Source of the DNA: Zhongshania aliphaticivorans
GTDB taxonomy: Bacteria; Pseudomonadota; Gammaproteobacteria; Pseudomonadales; Spongiibacteraceae
Assembly (NCBI RefSeq): GCF_001586255.1
Contig: NZ_CP014544.1
Span: 2,883,501 to 2,947,500 of the forward strand
DNA length: 64,000 bases
Reading direction: 5' to 3'
How positions within the stretch are numbered: position 1 is the stretch's first letter; each line of letters opens with the position of its first letter. Below the pieces are notes generated by a model, which ran no database searches, was not told where the DNA came from, and worked only from the letters and a program-made list of their open reading frames with translations. This document shows positions 57,926 through 64,000 of this stretch, piece by piece. The position numbers and the translations under genes were made by a program.

Positions 57926-59374
57926 CTAGCCCAAGCGGTCACCCACATTGACAATCTTAATGGTGTTAGTGCCACCATGAACGTTGTTGTAATCCCCTTT
58001 CGAGAGAATCACCCAATCCCTTTCTGCAACCAAGCCGCGACGCAGCAGTTCGGAAACCACACTCTCGTTTATTTTGTCTGCGGGAACATCGGCAACTTGG
58101 TAGCTTATTGGTATAACGTTGCGATACAGAGCAACGCGGCTTTCGGTTTTCGCGTTCGGTGTAAACGCAAATACCGGTATATCGGAAAAAATACGGGTCA
58201 TTAGCAGCGGTGTATTTCCGGTTTCCGTTAAGCTGATAATCGCGGTCACGCCTTGCATATGGTTGGCAATATACATCGCCCCCATGGCAACGGACTCATC
58301 GGCCGCAACAAAGTTTTCATGCAAGCGGTGCGACGACACCCGCGATTCCGGGTGTTTTTCTGCGCCAAGGATAACCCGATCCATCGCCGCGACCGCCTCA
58401 ACAGGGAAGCGCCCGGCCGCAGTCTCGCCGGAGAGCATCACCGCGTCGGTACCATCTAAAACAGCGTTAGCCACATCAAATACTTCGGCACGGGTCGGCA
58501 GCGGGCTGTCGATCATACTCTCCATCATTTGCGTCGCGGTGATTACCACTTTCTGTAATGCGCGACTGCGCTTGATCAAATACTTCTGCACACCAATCAA
58601 GGCAGCGTCGCCAATTTCAACACCAAGGTCGCCACGAGCAACCATCACCACATCTGAGGCGCGAATAATATCGTCCAGTAGGTCGAGATCGGCCACGGCT
58701 TCAGCCCGCTCAATCTTGCTTACAATGCCGGCTTTGCCGCCAGCATCAACAAGTGCTTTGCGGGCGCGGTGCAAGTCGTCTGGACTACGCACGAACGATA
58801 CGGCGAGATAGTCCACGTCGATCTCGGCCGCGAGCAAAATATCGGCAAAATCCTTTTCAGTCAGCGCGCTGGCCGCTAGACCGCCACCTTCCAAATTAAT
58901 GCCTTTGTTGTTCGAAAGACTGCCGCCCACGATGACCTGTGTAATAATTTTAGATCCTAATTTTCGCTCTACCTCCAGCACTATGCGACCGTCGTCCAAC
59001 AGTAGCCTGTCACCAATTACAACTTCATCAGGCAAGCTAGTGTAATCAAGACCTACGCCATCAATGCTGCCACCGTCACTCGGCAGGCTCGCATCCAGCG
59101 TAAAAATTTGACCGTTTTCAAGCGTTACTGATCCTGCAGAAAAACGCGATATCCGGACTTTAGGGCCCTGTAAATCACCCAGCACAGCGACACTCCGACG
59201 ATGCTGTTTTGCCAGCGCCCTAACCTCTTCGGCGCGACGGCGGTGGTCGGCTGGGCAGCCGTGGGAAAAATTAAGCCGAACCACATTGGCACCAGCAAGT
59301 ATTAGCTTTTCTAGCACGCCTTCGCCGTCGGTAGCTGGGCCTAGGGTGGCAACAATCTTGGTGCGGCGAATCAT
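57926..59374 (-). CDS. pyk: Pyruvate kinase
   Basis: A 482-residue pyruvate kinase, converting PEP and ADP to pyruvate and ATP. N-terminal [20 protein letters not shown], the active-site region [23 protein letters not shown] and the [12 protein letters not shown] segment are all present, and the length is normal. The ATG overlaps the gap stop by 4 bp, so gap and pyk are coupled. A T-run terminator ends the unit. Confidence 0.97.
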   Translation of the reverse strand: MIRRTKIVATLGPATDGEGVLEKLILAGANVVRLNFSHGCPADHRRRAEEVRALAKQHRRSVAVLGDLQGPKVRISRFSAGSVTLENGQIFTLDASLPSDGGSIDGVGLDYTSLPDEVVIGDRLLLDDGRIVLEVERKLGSKIITQVIVGGSLSNNKGINLEGGGLAASALTEKDFADILLAAEIDVDYLAVSFVRSPDDLHRARKALVDAGGKAGIVSKIERAEAVADLDLLDDIIRASDVVMVARGDLGVEIGDAALIGVQKYLIKRSRALQKVVITATQMMESMIDSPLPTRAEVFDVANAVLDGTDAVMLSGETAAGRFPVEAVAAMDRVILGAEKHPESRVSSHRLHENFVAADESVAMGAMYIANHMQGVTAIISLTETGNTPLLMTRIFSDIPVFAFTPNAKTESRVALYRNVIPISYQVADVPADKINESVVSELLRRGLVAERDWVILSKGDYNNVHGGTNTIKIVNVGDRLG

Positions 59375-60414
59375 GCGGCGTGACTTCCTCTACTGTTTAC
59401 TGCAGGTTTTGCCACCGCCATCAACGCTAAGCAGTTATCCAGCATTCGATTTGAGAAACCCCACTCATTGTCATACCACGCCATCACCTTAACCATTCGG
59501 CCATTTACGCGGGTTTGCAATGAATCAAATATGGACGATGCTGGCTGATGATTAAAATCAATCGATACCAACGGCTCGTCGTTGTAAACCAAAATACCCG
59601 ACATCAGGCCGTCGGCCGCCGCCTTGATCAGACTGTTCACCTCCTCAATAGAGGTGTCTCGACTCGCCAAAAAATTAAAATCAACCAGGGAAACATTAAT
59701 CGTTGGCACCCGCACCGCCATGCCGTCCAGCTTACCGGCCAGCTCAGGAAGTACTAAGCCAACCGCCTGCGCAGCGCCAGTCTTAGATGGAATCATCGAC
59801 TGCCCTGCCGCACGCGCCCGATAAAGATCGGCGTGGTAAACATCATGTAAGTTTTGGTCATTGGTAAAGGCGTGAATAGTGGTCATGGAGCCCTGTTCAA
59901 TACCAAGGCCGTCGTTAAGCACTTTGGCAATAGGTGCGAGGCAATTTGTTGTACATGATGCGTTAGAGATCACCTCGCTGCGCGCATTTAACACCTGGTC
60001 GTTTACGCCGTAGACAACGGTTGCATCCACGTCGCTGGCGGGCGCCGATACAATAACTTTGCGTGCCCCAGCACGGATATGTGCAGCGGCTTTGTCCCGA
60101 GACGTAAACAAGCCGGTACATTCAAAAACCACATCAATGGCCAGATCGTCCCACGGCAATTTCGCGGGATCGCGCTCAGCAAAGGTAAGGATTCGATCAC
60201 CGTTCACCATTAAGGCGCCGTCGGCCGTCTCGACCTTCCCATTGAAGCGCCCGTGCACAGAATCGTAGCGTGTTAGATGAGCATTTGTGGTGTTGTCGGC
60301 GAGATCGTTAATTGCCACTAGCTCTACAGAATCGCTATAGCCAGACTCATAGAGAGCACGAAGAATGTTTCTACCTATACGGCCATAACCATTTATTGCA
60401 GCGCGGATCTTCAT
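59371..60414 (-). CDS. gap: Glyceraldehyde-3-phosphate dehydrogenase, type I
   Basis: A 347-residue GAPDH. It has [10 protein letters not shown], the active-site [10 protein letters not shown] with C154, and H181 in TIHAFTNDQ. The TNDQ version is common in proteobacterial GAPDHs outside the E. coli GapA type. I choose ATG 60414 over a TTG two codons earlier. It is first in the gap-pyk operon, 230 bp from divergent hexR. Two HexR-type palindromes lie in between, 28 and 79 bp upstream of its start. Confidence 0.96.
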   Translation of the reverse strand: MKIRAAINGYGRIGRNILRALYESGYSDSVELVAINDLADNTTNAHLTRYDSVHGRFNGKVETADGALMVNGDRILTFAERDPAKLPWDDLAIDVVFECTGLFTSRDKAAAHIRAGARKVIVSAPASDVDATVVYGVNDQVLNARSEVISNASCTTNCLAPIAKVLNDGLGIEQGSMTTIHAFTNDQNLHDVYHADLYRARAAGQSMIPSKTGAAQAVGLVLPELAGKLDGMAVRVPTINVSLVDFNFLASRDTSIEEVNSLIKAAADGLMSGILVYNDEPLVSIDFNHQPASSIFDSLQTRVNGRMVKVMAWYDNEWGFSNRMLDNCLALMAVAKPAVNSRGSHAA

Positions 60415-60441
60415 AGCCAATACCTTTACCTAACGCGTTAA

Positions 60442-60456
60442 TGTTATTTAATTACA
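60442..60456. promoter_or_regulatory. HexR operator-like palindrome, gap-proximal
   Basis: TGTTATTTAATTACA matches the known HexR consensus TGTAATTAAATTACA at 13 of 15 positions. It is 28 bp upstream of gap, where binding would affect that promoter. Confidence 0.7.
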
Positions 60457-60492
60457 ATATACCACCAAAAAAAGACAATTAAAACATTTTAA

Positions 60493-60507
60493 TGTAATAA
60501 AATTACA
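60493..60507. promoter_or_regulatory. HexR operator-like palindrome, central
   Basis: TGTAATAAAATTACA matches the HexR consensus at 14 of 15 positions and is a near-perfect palindrome. It lies midway between divergent gap and hexR, allowing control of both and autoregulation. Confidence 0.8.
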
Positions 60508-60644
60508 CCAATTACAGTATAGGCATCTCGAAGTCTTTGGATAAGATCACCAGTTTGTTGAAAACATTAGTGTTTCAGGTAATGCTGCGCCCCTTGCATA
60601 TTTATCTTCGCGGTCGATCACCGCCAAACACCGGAATTTAGATA

Positions 60645-61526
60645 ATGAACATTCTGCATTTAATCAAAGTTCAGCGTGATCAGCTCAGTAAAGCCGAGGC
60701 CAAGGTCGCAGATGAAATTTTGGCGGCGCCAGAAGAGGCGATGAATATGGCAACCGCCGAGCTTGCTAGCCGTGCGGGAGTCAGTGACCCTATGGTGTCG
60801 CGCTTTTGCCGCAGCGTGAGCTGCAACAGCTTTCCGGAACTTAAAGTACAACTTGCTAAAGCCCTAGCCCACCGCGCCAGCTTTATTAGTGAAGCGGTAT
60901 CAAAAGGCGATACAGCCCATACCATTATCGAAAAACGCATTAACGCCAATCAAGCGGCACTTGAATATTTGCGCAGTCACCTCGACACCCAATCGATAGA
61001 TGCCGCGGTTAAAGCCATGAGCGGTGCGCGGCAAATTATTATTGCAGGCATGGGCGGAGCCGCCGCCATCGCCAAAGATGCGCAACATAAACTATTTCGT
61101 CTTGGGATTCCCACCGTAGCCTACGACGACCATCTAATGATGCGAATGGCCGCCGCTGGCGCTTCGTCAAAAGACTGTTTTTTAATATTCTCAGTAACCG
61201 GCCGCACCAACGCTATGATTGAAATAGCCGAATTGGCGAAACAAAGCCAAGTGACCCTGATCACGATTACTAATCCCGATTCGCCATTAGCCAAACTGGC
61301 CGATATCACCATTACCTCTGGTGACGAGCTGGAAGACACTACCATTTACGTACCGATGACCACTCGAATTATTATCTTAACCATCATCGATATAATAGCA
61401 ACGGCCTTAGCCCTCGCTCAGGGTCCCGCCGCCGAAGCCCAACTAACAAAAGTGAAACACAGCCTCGATACTACCAAGCGTAAGGCAAGCGCTGAGCGCA
61501 AAACCTCAAAAAACAGTAAGCCCTAA
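60645..61526 (+). CDS. hexR: HexR, RpiR-family regulator of central carbon metabolism
   Basis: A 293-residue regulator. The N-terminal HTH_6 domain (1-77) includes ATAELASRAGVSDPMVSRFCR, and the SIS sugar-phosphate-binding domain (about 115-250) includes IIAGMGGAAAIAKDAQHKLFRLGIP. In related bacteria HexR binds KDPG, which releases it from operators of glycolytic and Entner-Doudoroff genes. The two palindromes upstream and the adjoining eda-pgl-zwf and gap-pyk operons support this. The C-terminal tail is Lys-rich. Confidence 0.95.
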   Translation: MNILHLIKVQRDQLSKAEAKVADEILAAPEEAMNMATAELASRAGVSDPMVSRFCRSVSCNSFPELKVQLAKALAHRASFISEAVSKGDTAHTIIEKRINANQAALEYLRSHLDTQSIDAAVKAMSGARQIIIAGMGGAAAIAKDAQHKLFRLGIPTVAYDDHLMMRMAAAGASSKDCFLIFSVTGRTNAMIEIAELAKQSQVTLITITNPDSPLAKLADITITSGDELEDTTIYVPMTTRIIILTIIDIIATALALAQGPAAEAQLTKVKHSLDTTKRKASAERKTSKNSKP

Positions 61527-61531
61527 ATCCA

Positions 61532-62158
61532 TTACGCCGCCAGTCCCGCAGCCATGCGTGACAGGCGTTCTATTTCTGCCCAATCGCCCGCCGCTATCGC
61601 CGCTTTATCCAGCATCCAGGTACCGCCAACACAGGCAACATTGGCCAAGCTAAGATATTCCATCGCGTTATCGGGATTTATGCCGCCCGTTGGACAAAAG
61701 CGCAATTGTGGCAATGGCCCTAATATCGACTTCAACATGGGCACCCCGCCCGCAGCCTCAGCCGGGAAAAATTTTAGGTGGCGCTGGCCCTGTTCGAGCA
61801 ATAACATTGCCTCGCTCGGACTATTCACCCCTGGCAACAAGGGAATACCTTCGGCGCGAGCGGCTGCAAGCAGCGTCAATGTACAGCCCGGACTTACTAA
61901 AAATTCCGCACCTGCCGCCTTGGCATTGCGCACGTCTTCAGCGGTAACTACCGTACCGGCACCAACCACTGCCTCAGGTAATGCCTTGCGAATAGCACTA
62001 ATGGCCGCCAAACCAAACTCTGTTCGCAAAGTAATCTCAAGTACTTTAAGGCCGCCGTTGTAAAGCGCAGTTGCCAGTGGCACTGCGTCCTCTGCACGAT
62101 CAATAACAATAACCGGAATGACTGGGCACAGATCCATAATTTCATCTAAGTTGCGCAT
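61532..62158 (-). CDS. eda: 2-keto-3-deoxy-6-phosphogluconate aldolase
   Basis: A 208-residue KDPG aldolase that splits KDPG into pyruvate and glyceraldehyde-3-phosphate. The Schiff-base lysine is K129 in HLKFFPAE. E41 and R45 in LEITLRTE correspond to E45/R49 of the E. coli enzyme. It is last in the zwf-pgl-eda operon, converging on hexR with only 5 bp between the stops. The edd gene is not in the window. Confidence 0.96.
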   Translation of the reverse strand: MRNLDEIMDLCPVIPVIVIDRAEDAVPLATALYNGGLKVLEITLRTEFGLAAISAIRKALPEAVVGAGTVVTAEDVRNAKAAGAEFLVSPGCTLTLLAAARAEGIPLLPGVNSPSEAMLLLEQGQRHLKFFPAEAAGGVPMLKSILGPLPQLRFCPTGGINPDNAMEYLSLANVACVGGTWMLDKAAIAAGDWAEIERLSRMAAGLAA

Positions 62159-62193
62159 TTTTAAATTCCACTATTCAAAATAAAAAAAGATAA

Positions 62194-62895
62194 TTACGGG
62201 GCCCAATACACATCCACATCGGTATTTAACACTGCGCTGACCGGTGTCGACATAAAGTCGCTGCTGGCCTTTGCTGCGCAATACACCTCATATTTTTCAC
62301 TGCCCGTAATAAGCAAAATTCGCTGCCGAGCCGCCGACAAATAGGGCAACGTTAAGCTCATACGCTCAGTGTGGGCGCCAGTCACTTCACTCTGCTGCGC
62401 GTGTATTACCGCGCAACGCGCATCGCCTGACGACATTGCATGAGCCAGCCCTGCGCCGTAGGGAAATAGCGATGCGGTGTGACCGTCACTGCCCATTCCT
62501 AACAGGCACACATCAGCCTTAGGCGGTAGCGCAGCAAACCGCGTTTCGCAGTCTTGTAAGCCTGCTTCAGCTGAGTGAGCCGCCGTTTTCATACCAATAA
62601 ACCTCGCTGCGGCAGCGCGGCTCTGCAACAAGGACCGGCGGATAAACGCCTCATTGCTCGCAGCGTGCTCTTGCGTCACCCAACGCTCATCGACAAGCGC
62701 CACTACGACCTTAGACCAATCGAGCTGACGCTCCGCAAGTGCTTCATAAACCGCTTGTGGACTACTTCCACCCGACACCAAAAAACTTGCTGAGCCTCGC
62801 TCGGTAATCGCCTTATTAAGCAGCTCACTTATGTGATCCACCAGGGCTGTCACTAAGGACTGTCGCTCGTCAAAGCAATACTCGACCGCCGCCAT
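62194..62895 (-). CDS. pgl: 6-phosphogluconolactonase
   Basis: A 233-residue DevB/NagB-fold lactonase, hydrolysing 6-phosphogluconolactone to 6-phosphogluconate. FLVSGGSSPQAVYEAL and LLGMGSDGHTASLFP are the phosphate- and substrate-binding signatures. Its ATG shares one base with the zwf stop (TAATG), so it is coupled to zwf; eda follows after 35 bp. Confidence 0.95.
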   Translation of the reverse strand: MAAVEYCFDERQSLVTALVDHISELLNKAITERGSASFLVSGGSSPQAVYEALAERQLDWSKVVVALVDERWVTQEHAASNEAFIRRSLLQSRAAAARFIGMKTAAHSAEAGLQDCETRFAALPPKADVCLLGMGSDGHTASLFPYGAGLAHAMSSGDARCAVIHAQQSEVTGAHTERMSLTLPYLSAARQRILLITGSEKYEVYCAAKASSDFMSTPVSAVLNTDVDVYWAP

Positions 62896-64000
62896 TAATG
62901 CTGCTCTCCAGCGTTAAACCATTTAAAACCATCTTCGGCGAGCAGCTCGTCAGATTCCTCTGGCCCCCACGTTCCAGCCCTATACAAATGAGGATCCTGA
63001 GCATCCGATTGCCAGGCATCAATAATTGGATCTATCCAAGCCCAGGCATGGGCCACTTCATCGCGATGAATAAACAAGCTCGGATTGGCCGACACCGCAT
63101 CGAGAATCAAGCGCTTATAGGCGTCGCTTTTAAACTTTTTGTAGGTGTCGGAAAAATTAAGATTGAGGGTGGCGGGCTGCAGACGCATATCCAAGGTGTC
63201 GAGATCTTTGGCCATCATAGTGAGCTGAATACTTTCTTCTGGCTGCAATCTAATGACTAAGCGGTTGGGCGCCAAGGCACCCGCATCACGATCGTAAACG
63301 CGATGAGAAACCTCTTTGTATTGAATAACAATCTCGGCACAACGCTGCTTCATGCGTTTGCCGGTACGCAGGTAAAATGGCACCCGCGCCCAGCGCCAAT
63401 TGTCGACATAGGCGCGCAGGGCCACAAAGGTTTCGGTATTGCTCTGCGCCTCGGCCAACTCTTCAAGATAGCCGGGCACCAATTTGCCTTTATGGTTGCC
63501 GGCAACGTATTGGCCCCGCACGGTATGCCGTTTTACGTCGTCACCGCGCATTGGTCGCAAAGACTCTAATACTTTTACTTTTTCAGCGCGGATACTGCTG
63601 GCTTTCATCTTGTGGGGCGATTCCATAGCCACCAAACACAATAACTGAAGCAGATGGTTTTGCACCATATCGCGCAGCGCACCGGCTTCATTGTAAAAGC
63701 CGGCGCGCCCTTCCAAGCCAACGGTTTCAGAGATACTAATTTGAACGTGGTCAATGGATTTGGCATCCCACAATTGTTCAAAAATAACATTGGTAAAGCG
63801 CAACGCCATTAAGTTTTGAACGGTTTCTTTGCCTAGGTAATGATCGATGCGGTAGATAGCCGATTCATCAAAATAACGGGCAATCTCCTCATTTATCGCA
63901 TTGGCTGTATCCGCGTTATAGCCCAGAGGCTTCTCCACCACCACACGGCTACGCTCATCGACTAAGTCATACTTAGCAAGGTTCTGGCAGCAAACGCCAA
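62895..64000 (-). CDS. zwf: Glucose-6-phosphate 1-dehydrogenase, C-terminal part (cut by window edge)
   Basis: The frame continues to the right edge, showing about 367 C-terminal residues of a protein normally near 490. RVVVEKPLG and the substrate-binding and catalytic RIDHYLGKETVQN are present, followed by the beta+alpha domain to KWFNAGEQH. It oxidises glucose-6-phosphate with NAD(P)+. It is the upstream gene of the visible zwf-pgl-eda part of the operon; its own start and operator are outside the window. Confidence 0.96.
   Translation of the reverse strand, partial: GVCCQNLAKYDLVDERSRVVVEKPLGYNADTANAINEEIARYFDESAIYRIDHYLGKETVQNLMALRFTNVIFEQLWDAKSIDHVQISISETVGLEGRAGFYNEAGALRDMVQNHLLQLLCLVAMESPHKMKASSIRAEKVKVLESLRPMRGDDVKRHTVRGQYVAGNHKGKLVPGYLEELAEAQSNTETFVALRAYVDNWRWARVPFYLRTGKRMKQRCAEIVIQYKEVSHRVYDRDAGALAPNRLVIRLQPEESIQLTMMAKDLDTLDMRLQPATLNLNFSDTYKKFKSDAYKRLILDAVSANPSLFIHRDEVAHAWAWIDPIIDAWQSDAQDPHLYRAGTWGPEESDELLAEDGFKWFNAGEQH

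Overview
The window looks like a chromosome segment of a free-living, probably marine, aerobic gammaproteobacterium of the Spongiibacteraceae/Cellvibrionales type. This is an inference from gene content: several TonB-dependent receptors without SusD partners, many short-chain dehydrogenases (SDRs), a wax-ester-synthase-like acyltransferase, a HexR-controlled Entner-Doudoroff locus and a 180-kDa NAD-glutamate dehydrogenase. I saw no tRNA, rRNA, CRISPR array, transposase or prophage gene.

Positions 1-31650 form a catabolic island for a hydrophobic, probably polycyclic or isoprenoid substrate. A tight eight-gene minus-strand operon (9654 to 962) encodes a membrane protein, an SDR, a Rieske oxygenase, a fused flavin/Fe-S ene-reductase, an amidohydrolase, a second SDR, an NTF2-like protein and an old yellow enzyme. 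It is divergent from an AraC-type regulator. A second block (18673 to 14113) holds an SDR resembling 3-alpha-hydroxysteroid dehydrogenase, a KshA-like Rieske oxygenase and a TonB receptor. Plus-strand units add a luciferase-like flavoenzyme with an SDR, a lone SDR, and a TetR-flanked operon of ene-reductase, extended SDR, TonB receptor and SDR. An acyltransferase and a crotonase close the island. The chemistry (hydroxyl oxidation, Rieske hydroxylation, enone reduction, receptor uptake) suggests steroid- or terpenoid-like compounds. The canonical ring-cleavage genes are not in the window.

Two patches inside the island (11.0-14.1 kb and 20.8-21.9 kb) are unrelated to it. They carry three divergent Rnk/GreA-C-domain proteins, an NADP-glutamate dehydrogenase, very small ORFs and strong hairpins, including a promoter-hairpins-terminator unit that looks like a small RNA or leader.

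From 32 to 57 kb come housekeeping and stress genes: a beta-propeller lipoprotein, an unusual class A PBP, NAD-GDH, an MscS-type channel, a FAN1-like VRR-NUC nuclease translationally coupled to a helicase carrying a RecB-type nuclease domain, a lipoprotein fusing a beta-helix to a di-heme cytochrome, a second AraC regulator, a K+/H+ antiporter and another TonB receptor. The antiporter leader carries an RNA-like motif that also occurs near 21.6 kb; this is the most novel-looking nucleotide signal in the window.

From 57.9 kb to the end lies central carbon metabolism: pyk and gap run away from hexR, with two HexR-type palindromes between gap and hexR, followed by eda, pgl and a zwf that runs off the right edge.
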